Of a stretch of 46,177 nucleotides of DNA, positions 7,906-15,250 are shown in pieces. The number at the start of each line of letters is the position of its first letter. The stretch's first letter is position 1. The stretch lies in assembly GCA_017405805.1 (NCBI GenBank), contig JAFQZU010000040.1:1-46177 (forward strand), in the 5' to 3' direction. Both the position numbers and the translations under genes were made by a program. This DNA is from Lachnospiraceae bacterium. GTDB lineage: Bacteria > Bacillota > Clostridia > Lachnospirales > Lachnospiraceae. The notes below the pieces were generated by a model. It was not told the DNA's origin. It saw only the letters and a list, made by a program, of their open reading frames with translations, and made no database searches.

Positions 7906-9195
7906 TCATTCAAAGCGCACCCGGATGGAGTTGGCGTGCGCCGTAAGTCCTTCTTCCTCTGCAAAGAGTTCGATATCCGCGCTGACCGCTTCCAGCGCCT
8001 GCCTGGAATAGGAAATGATGCTCGTTCTCTTGACGAAGTCATTCACGCCGAGCGGCGAGAAGAACCGCGCCGTCCCGTTGGTGGGCAGGATGTGGTTGGG
8101 GCCTGCGTAATAGTCCCCCAGCGGCTCGGAGGAATAGGGTCCGAGGAAGATGGCGCCCGCGTTCCGGATGCCCGTCATGACCGCGTAGGGGTCCTTCGTC
8201 ATGATCTCCAGGTGCTCCGACGCGATCGTGTTGGCGGCGTCCACCAGATCCTCCATGCTCTCTCCCACGAAAATATATCCGTAATTATCCAGAGACTGCC
8301 CGATGATCTCCCGGCGGGACAGGACCTTCAAAAAGCCGTCGACCTCATCGGAGACCGCCTGCGCTAGGGCCGCGTCCGTGGTGAGCAGGATGGCGCTGGC
8401 CAGTGGATCGTGCTCCGCCTGCGAGAGCAGGTCCGCCGCCACGAAGCGGGGATCGGCCGTCTCGTCCGCGATCACGAGGATCTCGCTGGGCCCCGCGACG
8501 GAATCGATGCCCGTCACGCCAAAACACGCCTTCTTCGCCAGCGCGACAAAAATGTTGCCCGGCCCCGTGATCTTATCCGCCTTGGGAATGGTCTGCGTGC
8601 CGTACGCCATAGCCGCGATGGCCTGGGCGCCGCCCACCTTATAGATGACGTCCGCGCCGGCGATGTCCGCCGCCACGATGGTCCCGGCGGGTGCGCATCC
8701 GTCCGGACCGGGGGGCGTCATGACCATGATCTTCGAGACGCCGGCCGCCTTGGCCGGAATGACGTTCATCAATACGCTGGAGGGATATACCGCGCGGCCG
8801 CCCGGCACATAGCAGCCGGACACCTCGATCGGGGTGATCTTCTGTCCCAGGATGATCCCGCTGTTCTCTGTGGTGATCCAGCTGTTCAGCTTCTGTTTTT
8901 CATGGAACTCCCGGATATTGGCCGCCGCCCTGCGGATGACCTCCACGAACTGCGGAGACAGCGCCCTGTAGGCCGCTTCCTTCTCCTCTTTCGTGACCAT
9001 GAACTGCTCCGGCGTCATCTCGCACCGGTCGAACTGCCGCGCGTATGCAACGAGCGCGCTGTCGCCCTTCTTCCGGACATTTTCGATGATCTCCCGCACG
9101 GTCTTTTCATACTCGTCGTATCCCGCGGGACTTCTGCCGATCAGCGCCCGCAGCGCCTCTTCCTTCGTGTCTTTTGTAAGGGGAACGATCCTCAT
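7906..9195 (-). CDS. hisD: histidinol dehydrogenase
   Basis: The 429-residue HisD has the family blocks CYVPGGRAVYPSSVLMNVIPAKAAG, KITGPGN, GPSEILVIAD and LLSQAEHDP, the last with zinc-site Gln and His residues. It performs the final two oxidations from histidinol to histidine. It starts at an ATG overlapping the hisG stop by 4 bases (ATGA), which implies translational coupling. The length is normal. Confidence 0.97.
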   Translation of the reverse strand: MRIVPLTKDTKEEALRALIGRSPAGYDEYEKTVREIIENVRKKGDSALVAYARQFDRCEMTPEQFMVTKEEKEAAYRALSPQFVEVIRRAAANIREFHEKQKLNSWITTENSGIILGQKITPIEVSGCYVPGGRAVYPSSVLMNVIPAKAAGVSKIMVMTPPGPDGCAPAGTIVAADIAGADVIYKVGGAQAIAAMAYGTQTIPKADKITGPGNIFVALAKKACFGVTGIDSVAGPSEILVIADETADPRFVAADLLSQAEHDPLASAILLTTDAALAQAVSDEVDGFLKVLSRREIIGQSLDNYGYIFVGESMEDLVDAANTIASEHLEIMTKDPYAVMTGIRNAGAIFLGPYSSEPLGDYYAGPNHILPTNGTARFFSPLGVNDFVKRTSIISYSRQALEAVSADIELFAEEEGLTAHANSIRVRFE

Positions 9196-9833
9196 AAGCT
9201 GCGCACCTCCCTGAGTCTTGCAATGAGCTCTCTCACCTTCTGCGCCTTCATCTGCATGGAGACCTGGTTTACGATCATTCTGGCGGAGATCGGGCAGACC
9301 TCCTCCAGGACGGCGAGGCCGTTCTGATAGAGCGTGGAGCCCGTCTCCACGATATCCACGATGACGTCGCTCAGATCCACGATGGGGCCCAGCTCCACCG
9401 AGCCGTTGAGCTTGATGATGTCCACGGTCTGGTGCTTGCGGTTGTAGAAATAGTCCCTTGCGATATTGGGATATTTGGACGCCACCCGGATCATCTCGTG
9501 ATGCTGCAGAAGGCTCCTGGCCTCTTCGGGGCCGGCCACGCACATCCTGCACTTGCCAAAGCCCAGATCCAGCACTTCATAGGCGCGCCGGTTCTCCTCC
9601 ATGATGATGTCGGATCCCACGACGCCGATATCCGCTGCGCCGTACTCCACATAGGTCGGCACATCGGGTCCCTTCGCCAGGAAAAACCGCAGTCCCTGCT
9701 CCTCGTCGGTGAAGATGAGCTTGCGCGTCGTCTTGTCCCTGAGCACGTCGCAGGAGTAACCCGCCTTTTCCAGGAGCGAAACGGTATCCTTGGCCAGGCG
9801 CCCTTTGGTGAGCGCGATCGTCAAATACTGCAT
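9192..9833 (-). CDS. hisG: ATP phosphoribosyltransferase, short form
   Basis: The 213-residue HisG is the short form that lacks the C-terminal regulatory domain and needs HisZ as partner. Visible blocks are ALTKGRLAKDTVSLLEKAG, GAADIGVVGSD and DIVETGSTLYQNGL (phosphoribosyl-diphosphate binding). It catalyses the first committed step of histidine synthesis. hisZ lies directly upstream, consistent with an octameric HisGZ enzyme. Confidence 0.96.
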   Translation of the reverse strand: MQYLTIALTKGRLAKDTVSLLEKAGYSCDVLRDKTTRKLIFTDEEQGLRFFLAKGPDVPTYVEYGAADIGVVGSDIIMEENRRAYEVLDLGFGKCRMCVAGPEEARSLLQHHEMIRVASKYPNIARDYFYNRKHQTVDIIKLNGSVELGPIVDLSDVIVDIVETGSTLYQNGLAVLEEVCPISARMIVNQVSMQMKAQKVRELIARLREVRSL

Positions 9834-9847
9834 ATCTGCGTGCCTCC

Positions 9848-10984
9848 TTATGTACGCGCCGGCAGAAGGACTGCCGGGATGCCTTTTTCCCTGTAAGCGG
9901 ACGCCTCCTCCAGCGCCTGCCTGAAGTTATCTGTCCCGTAGCGGATCTGCACCGGTTCCCGCTCCTGCGTGAAGGGAAGGTGCTGCCTGCGCATGGCCTC
10001 CAGGAGCGCGTCCACCGGAATCATCCACCCGATGGCGGGTGCCTCTTTGCCAAAATAGGACAGCAGGTGATCATACCGGCCTCCCGTGGCCACGGGCTCG
10101 CCCGTGCCGAAGGTGTAAGCCTTGAAGATCACGCCGGTGTAGTAGTGATACTTGCTAAGGAGCGACAGATCGAAACTGACGTATTTCTCGACGCCGTAAA
10201 CGCACAACATATCCCAGAGCCTGATGAGGCGCCGCACAGCGTTGCGCGCCCGCTCGCCGGGAGCGGTCTCCTCCGCCCGCTTCAGGTCTTCCGCCGTGGC
10301 CATGTACTCCCGCACCTGCAGAAACAGGTCGCGGTCTTTCGCGGAATATCCCTCGCTGATCAGAAGATCCTCCGCGGCAAAATAGTTTTTGCCGGAGATG
10401 GCGTCCCTGAGCGCCTCCTCGGTCTCCTCCTCCATGGACAGGGACTCACACAGGCCGCGGAAATACTCTACGTTCCCGATGCTGATCTGGAATTCCGTAA
10501 GCCCCGCCGTCTTCAGACAGTCCGCCAGCATGGCGATCATCTCGGCGTCGGCCTGCACGCTGTCGTCATTGATCAGCTCCGCGCCGGTCTGCGTGGATTC
10601 ACGGAGCTTTCCCTGCAGGGACGAGAGATTGCTGAACACGCTCCCCGCATAGCGAAAACGCAGGGGCGCCGTCTCGTCCATATAATATTTGGCCGCGCAC
10701 CTTGCCACGGAGGGCGTGAAATCGGGGCGCAGCACCATGGTATTGCCTTCCCTGTCAAAGAACTTGTACAGCTCCCGGGAGGGCGTGGTGCCGATCTCGT
10801 TGGAGAACACGTCAAAAAACTCAAAAGAAGGCGTCTCCAGCGCCTGATATCCATACAGCGACGTTCTGCCCGCTATGCGGCGGAGCGTCTCCTGTCTCAT
10901 GCTGTTCTCCGGACCATAGCTGTCCCGGACGCCTTCCGGGGTGTGCAGAAGGTCCTTTTTTCCATGTCTTCTGTTGTCACTCAT
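9848..10984 (-). CDS. hisZ: HisZ, regulatory subunit of ATP phosphoribosyltransferase
   Basis: A paralogue of histidyl-tRNA synthetase catalytic core (about 378 residues) with class II motifs recognisable as TPEGVRDSYG, ETPSFEFFDVF, FFDREGNTMVLRPDFTPSVAR and FRYAGSVFSN, and no anticodon-binding domain. HisZ binds histidine and makes short HisG sensitive to feedback. I prefer the ATG at 10984, preceded by GGAGAGAG. Another ATG at 11020 would add 12 residues but lacks a ribosome site. It is first in the his operon, behind a strong promoter and palindromic operator. Confidence 0.93.
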   Translation of the reverse strand: MSDNRRHGKKDLLHTPEGVRDSYGPENSMRQETLRRIAGRTSLYGYQALETPSFEFFDVFSNEIGTTPSRELYKFFDREGNTMVLRPDFTPSVARCAAKYYMDETAPLRFRYAGSVFSNLSSLQGKLRESTQTGAELINDDSVQADAEMIAMLADCLKTAGLTEFQISIGNVEYFRGLCESLSMEEETEEALRDAISGKNYFAAEDLLISEGYSAKDRDLFLQVREYMATAEDLKRAEETAPGERARNAVRRLIRLWDMLCVYGVEKYVSFDLSLLSKYHYYTGVIFKAYTFGTGEPVATGGRYDHLLSYFGKEAPAIGWMIPVDALLEAMRRQHLPFTQEREPVQIRYGTDNFRQALEEASAYREKGIPAVLLPART

Positions 10985-11024
10985 GGCGTATTGCTCTCTC
11001 CGATCATTGCTTTTTCGCATTAAA

Positions 11025-11042
11025 GTGCTAATTCATTAGCAC
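11025..11042. promoter_or_regulatory. TrpR-operator-like palindrome of the his operon
   Basis: GTGCTAATTCATTAGCAC is a perfect inverted repeat (8-bp arms, 2-bp centre) just downstream of the expected start point. It matches the symmetric E. coli trp operator GTACTAGTTAACTAGTAC at 13 of 18 positions. This suggests control by a TrpR-family repressor, such as the YerC/HisR type predicted for histidine genes in Firmicutes. The regulator is not in this window. Confidence 0.65.
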
Positions 11043-11055
11043 ATGAAACTATTCC

Positions 11056-11084
11056 AGTATAAGCACGCGCCCGCAAAATGTCAA
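11056..11084 (-). promoter_or_regulatory. his operon promoter
   Basis: On the minus strand: perfect TTGACA (11084-11079), a 17-bp spacer and TATACT (11061-11056). It lies between recU and hisZ and drives hisZ-G-D-B-IE. The palindrome at 11025-11042 follows the start point directly. Confidence 0.85.
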
Positions 11085-11099
11085 GGACGGCCTGCGTCC

Positions 11100-11642
11100 C
11101 TACAGCGCCTCTTCCCGCTCCAGAAGATCCCTGTTCACCATCTCCAGATACGGCACGAGAACGCCCTGCCTGCCCGGCAGCGTCCAGGTCATATCCAGTT
11201 CATCCATCCGGAAGCTCTTGCGCCCGCCCTGCTCCGCTCTCTCCCAAAAGGGCATGAAGTGGCGCAGCGGCATGTAGTAGCACAGATCCTCACCCGTAAA
11301 GTAAATGAGGAAAAAGGCCAGGCCTTTCTGCTGCTCGAAGGCCTTCATGAATTCCACCTGGTGGGCGTGTACGTTCTGCAGGGCAAAAGTGGTCCCGGCA
11401 CACTCCTTCGCGTCAAAACAGACCGGAATCCCCTGGATCACCCCTATGTAGTCCACCGTGCTCTTCCGGTCGAAGTAGGCCAGCGTAATATGCCTGGTCT
11501 CATTGTCGATGCGGATCGGCGTGATGGGCGTGGGCACCTTCTGGATCAGCGCCAGCTTCTGTTCCTGGTATTTGTCGTTGGTGCGGTTGATGGTCTCCTC
11601 GAAAAGAGATCCTCTCAGACCGCGCGAATTCCATGTCGCCAA
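11100..11642 (-). CDS. recU: Holliday junction resolvase RecU
   Basis: The 180-residue protein starts MATWNSRGLRGS and carries the catalytic block KSTVDYIGVIQGIPVCFDAKE with the acidic and lysine residues of the RecU nuclease fold. RecU resolves recombination junctions and is the Firmicute counterpart of RuvC. The start codon is TTG at 11642, supported by AAGGAG at 8-base spacing and by family alignment of the first residues. It lies 4 bases after the rluA-type gene. Confidence 0.95.
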   Translation of the reverse strand: MATWNSRGLRGSLFEETINRTNDKYQEQKLALIQKVPTPITPIRIDNETRHITLAYFDRKSTVDYIGVIQGIPVCFDAKECAGTTFALQNVHAHQVEFMKAFEQQKGLAFFLIYFTGEDLCYYMPLRHFMPFWERAEQGGRKSFRMDELDMTWTLPGRQGVLVPYLEMVNRDLLEREEAL

Positions 11643-11646
11643 ACGG

Positions 11647-12672
11647 TTATCTCCTTACTATGCTCTCGTAAAAGTCAGGCGGCGCGCAGACAAAGCGCTT
11701 TCCGTAAAGGCCGTTCAGTTCCGGCGCCCCGCCGTCTTCCCCGGCCTGCGGGAACTCCACTCTCGTGCACCAGAGGAGCTGCCCCTGAAACCGGGCCAGC
11801 CGGTGCGCCGCCCTGTTCGCTTCCATGTCTCCGTACTTGGGGTCTCCTATGATGGGATGCCCGATCCCGGAAAGGTGGGCGCGCAGCTGATGGGTCCTGC
11901 CCGTCTCCAGCTTTAGTTCAACAAGGCTGCAGTGCGGGCCGCTTTGCAGGGTCCTGTACAGGGTCCGCGACCATTTGGCGCCCTCCGACGCCTTCGTCCC
12001 CATTCTGCTGCGGTTGTTTCCGTCCTTTGTCAGATAGCCCTCGATGACGCCCTCGGGGCCGGTCTTTCCCAGGACCACCGCGCGGTAGAATTTGCCCATG
12101 CGCCGGTCCCGGAGAAGGGCTGTCAGTTCCCTGCTCCCCTGGAGCGAAGCCGCGCACAGAAGGATCCCGCCCGTATTCCGGTCCAGCCGGCTGCAGACGG
12201 AGGGCGTATAGAAGGACAGCGAGTCCGCGCTGACAGGGTCCTTCTTTCTCTGCAGAAGATAGCCGACCAGCCACTCGTTGACGGAGACGTCTCCCGGCTG
12301 CGCTTTCTGCGAGAGGACGCCCGCGGGTTTTCGGACCAGGACCACGTGCCGGTCCTCGTACAGGACCGGATCTTTTCCCATAAGAGGACGCAGTTCCCGA
12401 TAGGCCTTCTCGTATTCCGCGGTATCGTTCCGGACTTCCGTTCCCTGACTCTCCCCGCTGAATTTCCCGATGGTCTCATCCGACAGAAAAAGCGCCACGC
12501 GATCCCCTGTGTTAACAGTTTCGCTGCCGGACGCTTTGTGACTGTTCATTGTGATATTTTTCTTGCGGAGCATGCGGTAGATAAAGGAGGACGGCGCCTG
12601 CGGCAGTCTCCTGCGCAGATATTTGTCCAGCCTCTGTCCCCGCTCGTCCTGTGAGACGATCCATTCCTGCAT
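11647..12672 (-). CDS. RluA-family pseudouridine synthase
   Basis: The 341-residue protein has an S4 RNA-binding domain (about 13-62), then the RluA catalytic core with Asp164 in SRLDRNTGG (usual form HRLDRxTSG), and the LETGRTHQLRAHLSGIGHPIIGDPKYG block. It should isomerise uridines in rRNA or tRNA; whether it is RluC-, RluD- or YtzG-like cannot be settled here. The Ser in place of His before the RLDR motif and a longer insert between S4 and core are slight departures. It is in an operon with recU. Confidence 0.9.
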   Translation of the reverse strand: MQEWIVSQDERGQRLDKYLRRRLPQAPSSFIYRMLRKKNITMNSHKASGSETVNTGDRVALFLSDETIGKFSGESQGTEVRNDTAEYEKAYRELRPLMGKDPVLYEDRHVVLVRKPAGVLSQKAQPGDVSVNEWLVGYLLQRKKDPVSADSLSFYTPSVCSRLDRNTGGILLCAASLQGSRELTALLRDRRMGKFYRAVVLGKTGPEGVIEGYLTKDGNNRSRMGTKASEGAKWSRTLYRTLQSGPHCSLVELKLETGRTHQLRAHLSGIGHPIIGDPKYGDMEANRAAHRLARFQGQLLWCTRVEFPQAGEDGGAPELNGLYGKRFVCAPPDFYESIVRR

Positions 12673-12703
12673 AATGATAATAATCCCTGTCTGTCCGGCG
12701 CGC

Positions 12704-13261
12704 TCAGAGCGCCACGGAGTAAAGCGAACGGAGCGCGGCTTTCCCGGTTTCCCTGTCCTGGGGCATATTTTCCAGCTCGTCCAGCCTCTTCAGGTAAGCC
12801 TCGAGATTTCGGTAAATCGTGACCTTGTAGCTGCCCCGTCTGTCCTCCTGCAGGATCTTTGTGATATAGTTTTCACCCGCCTCCAGGTCCGTGCCGCGGT
12901 CCTCCGTGAGGGCGCAGATGACCCCGTCTCCCACCGCTGCATGACTGATCTGGAAATTCTTATCGTAGCCGGTCAGGTAGAGGTCATAGGCGCCGGGCAC
13001 GGCCGCGTCGTGGATCTCGATCAGGGAGTGCGCGCCGGGCGTGCATCCCTTCGCCTTACAAAACATGATGAGATTGACGATCCACATGCCGACCGGCAGG
13101 CATAAAAGAACGGCGATGATGGTGAATACATTCCGGTTCGTGCCAAAATAGCTGCGCGCGGCAAAATAGATCCCCAGCACCGCGCAAAGGCCCAGTGCCG
13201 AGCGGACCGCGCCGAATATCCTTCTGCTGTGAATATAGCCGTATTCCCCTTTGCGACGCAC
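12704..13261 (-). CDS. small membrane protein of unknown function
   Basis: About 185 residues. Two hydrophobic segments sit near the N-terminus (around ALGLCAVLGIYFAARSYFG and VFTIIAVLLCLPVGMWIVNLIMFC), followed by a soluble part of about 120 residues, probably cytoplasmic. I do not recognise the family. A GTG start at 13261 has AGGGGAG at 6-base spacing; a TTG at 13303 would add 14 residues with no ribosome site. It is followed by the rluA-type gene and recU, so it is probably co-transcribed with them. Confidence 0.75.
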   Translation of the reverse strand: MRRKGEYGYIHSRRIFGAVRSALGLCAVLGIYFAARSYFGTNRNVFTIIAVLLCLPVGMWIVNLIMFCKAKGCTPGAHSLIEIHDAAVPGAYDLYLTGYDKNFQISHAAVGDGVICALTEDRGTDLEAGENYITKILQEDRRGSYKVTIYRNLEAYLKRLDELENMPQDRETGKAALRSLYSVAL

Positions 13262-13305
13262 TGTACACTCCCCTCTTATCCCTAAGCTGTCATCATACCG
13301 CAAAA

Positions 13306-13338
13306 GGACATCTTTCCGGTCTTTCCGGAAAGATGTCC
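13306..13338 (-). terminator. terminator of the rsmD-coaD operon
   Basis: A perfect 14-bp stem (GGACATCTTTCCGG with its complement, loop TCTTT) lies 10 bases after the coiled-coil gene. On the minus strand it is followed by TTTTG, a short T run. Confidence 0.75.
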
Positions 13339-13348
13339 CGTCAGCTGC

Positions 13349-14005
13349 TTACTCATCCAGCATGTCTGTGCTGACATACTGTTCGTCATCCTTTTCCTCC
13401 GGCACTTCCTCCTGCGCTTCCTGTGCCTGTGTCTGTCCGGCGTCCTCGCCGGGCTCATACTCCAGGTTTTCGGGGAGGAGTTCCGCGCGGTTGGCGCGGA
13501 TGGTGTCAATATAGCCTGACATGTCCGTGTGGAAATTCGAGAAGATCGAAGTGAGGCGGTTGAGGGAACTCACCGTGTTGTCCTCAAGCTGCGCCAGCAG
13601 ATCATCCATATACTGCGCCGCCGAGGAGCGGTACATATTGGCCTCGGTGACCGCCTTGTCCAGGATATCCTGCGCCTGCTGCTGTGCCTCGCGGACGATC
13701 ACGTTGGCGCGCGTATAAGCCTGCTGCATGATCTCATGCTCGTTCACAAGCTCATTGGTGTGCACCGTGGCCTCGTTGATCATCTCTTCCGCTTTGCGGC
13801 GGGCATCCTCGAGGATCGCGTCCTTGTTATTGATGATCCGCTGGTAGTGGCGGATCTCATCGGGTGTTCTGGCACGAAGCTCCTCCAACAGGCCGTCCAG
13901 CTCATCCTTGTCCACGATGATATTGGTCTTGGAGAAAGTCTGGTATTTACAGGAATCAATAAAATCCTCGATCTGGTCGATCTGCTGTTCAATCTTACTG
14001 CTCAT
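13349..14005 (-). CDS. DivIVA/ATPase subunit-like coiled-coil protein
   Basis: The 218-residue hydrophilic protein is almost all helix: residues about 30-130 form a long coiled coil rich in Ala, Glu, Gln and Arg (EDARRKAEEMINEA, VIVREAQQQAQDIL), and the tail is acidic (QEAQEEVPEEKDDEQ). Similar proteins are annotated as ATPase subunit-like or DivIVA-like and are common after coaD in Clostridia. There is no transmembrane segment. A scaffolding role in cell division or envelope is possible but not shown. Confidence 0.8.
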   Translation of the reverse strand: MSSKIEQQIDQIEDFIDSCKYQTFSKTNIIVDKDELDGLLEELRARTPDEIRHYQRIINNKDAILEDARRKAEEMINEATVHTNELVNEHEIMQQAYTRANVIVREAQQQAQDILDKAVTEANMYRSSAAQYMDDLLAQLEDNTVSSLNRLTSIFSNFHTDMSGYIDTIRANRAELLPENLEYEPGEDAGQTQAQEAQEEVPEEKDDEQYVSTDMLDE

Positions 14006-14025
14006 GATAATCTTTTATTCCTCCG

Positions 14026-14520
14026 TTAGATGGCAGAACTATACTTATATTTTTCCTTGATCATTTCCTCCACGAAAGGAGGTACGCAGGGCGAGAAATC
14101 ACCGCCGAAGGCCGCGACCTCTCTCACCACGGAAGAGCTCAGATAGGAATACTCGTTGCTCGTTGTAATAAACAGCGTATCCAGGTCCCCGTGGGACAGA
14201 AGACGGTTGGTCTGCGCGATCTGCAGCTCGTACTCAAAGTCCGTCACGGCGCGCAGGCCCCGGAGGGCGATGTGGCAGCCGATCTCCTTTGCGTAATCCA
14301 TCAGTAATCCGCTGTAAGAATCTATACGAACATTAGTAATATCTTCTGTCACTTTTCGTAACATTCTAACACGTTCCTCGACAGAAAACAATGGAGTTTT
14401 CGCCTTGTTGTCAAGAATGCAGACCGTGAGCTGATCGAACATTTCGGAGCCCCTGCGGATGACATCAATATGGCCATATGTCACGGGATCAAAGCTTCCC
14501 GGATATATTGCTGTCTTCAT
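14026..14520 (-). CDS. coaD: phosphopantetheine adenylyltransferase
   Basis: The 164-residue protein has the nucleotidyltransferase motif YPGSFDPVTYGH (TxGH at residues 14-17) and the SYLSSSVVRE motif near the C-terminus. It adenylates 4'-phosphopantetheine in coenzyme A synthesis. It overlaps rsmD by 4 bases; the rsmD-coaD pair is conserved across Firmicutes. Confidence 0.96.
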   Translation of the reverse strand: MKTAIYPGSFDPVTYGHIDVIRRGSEMFDQLTVCILDNKAKTPLFSVEERVRMLRKVTEDITNVRIDSYSGLLMDYAKEIGCHIALRGLRAVTDFEYELQIAQTNRLLSHGDLDTLFITTSNEYSYLSSSVVREVAAFGGDFSPCVPPFVEEMIKEKYKYSSAI

Positions 14521-15086
14521 AATTCGCCTATATTCCTCTCTTTCTTGCGTATGAACAGGTGGCGGTTCGTCCTGTACCGCTTTTCCCTTACAAGCTCCAA
14601 ACCGAGCTCCTCCAGCTCGGGAAATTCCGTCTCCAGGGATGTCTCCACGATCACGAGCGTATTGTCCGTAAAATACGGAAGCGTCGGGAGGGCGCGCAGT
14701 ATACTGTGCACCGCGGGCGCCTCGTAGGGAGGATCCATATAGATGATATCCGCTTCCTTCTCCCTGATGTGGCGCAGTGCGCTGAGCACGTCCTGTCTGA
14801 GCAGGACGCCGGTCTCCTCAAAGTGCGTCGTGTGAAGATTCTGCTGGATGCAGGCGGCGGCAGCTCTGCCGTTCTCGACAAAATACGCCCTTCTCGCCCC
14901 CCTGCTGAGGGCCTCGATCCCGATCTGCCCGCTTCCGGCGCAGAGATCGACGAAGACCGAACCCGGCACCTCCGTCTGGATCATGTTGAAAAGCGTCTCC
15001 TTGATGATATCCTGCGTCGGCCGGGTATCCATTCCGTCCGGTGCCTTCAGCTTGAGGCGCCTGGCGCTTCCCGCGATCACTCTCAT
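14517..15086 (-). CDS. rsmD: 16S rRNA guanine-N2 methyltransferase RsmD
   Basis: The 189-residue Rossmann methyltransferase has the SAM-binding motif FVDLCAGSGQIGIEALSRGA (45-64) and the catalytic DPPY at 118-121, with RPTQDIIKETLFN near the N-terminus as in RsmD. It should methylate G966 of 16S rRNA during 30S assembly. It is first in the rsmD-coaD-coiled-coil operon, downstream of a clear promoter. Confidence 0.94.
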   Translation of the reverse strand: MRVIAGSARRLKLKAPDGMDTRPTQDIIKETLFNMIQTEVPGSVFVDLCAGSGQIGIEALSRGARRAYFVENGRAAAACIQQNLHTTHFEETGVLLRQDVLSALRHIREKEADIIYMDPPYEAPAVHSILRALPTLPYFTDNTLVIVETSLETEFPELEELGLELVREKRYRTNRHLFIRKKERNIGEL

Positions 15087-15149
15087 CTGAATAAACCTCG
15101 TATTCCAATTCCTTATGTCAGGTCATTTGTGTACATAAACGCACACAAT

Positions 15150-15178
15150 ATTATACCCGAAAAAATGTATCATGTCAT
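15150..15178 (-). promoter_or_regulatory. rsmD operon promoter
   Basis: Minus-strand ATGACA (15178-15173), 17-bp spacer, perfect TATAAT (15155-15150). It leaves a leader of about 60 nt before rsmD. Confidence 0.75.
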
Positions 15179-15250
15179 CCTAATCCACCGCTTCCGCAGG
15201 CCTGCCGCTGTACAAATTCGCGTTCACAGTATTTTGCCGCATATGCCTGC

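Noticed and set aside
11020-11042. His palindrome as an intrinsic terminator or attenuator
   Set aside because: The arms are separated by only two bases and no T run follows. Its position just after a consensus promoter fits an operator better.
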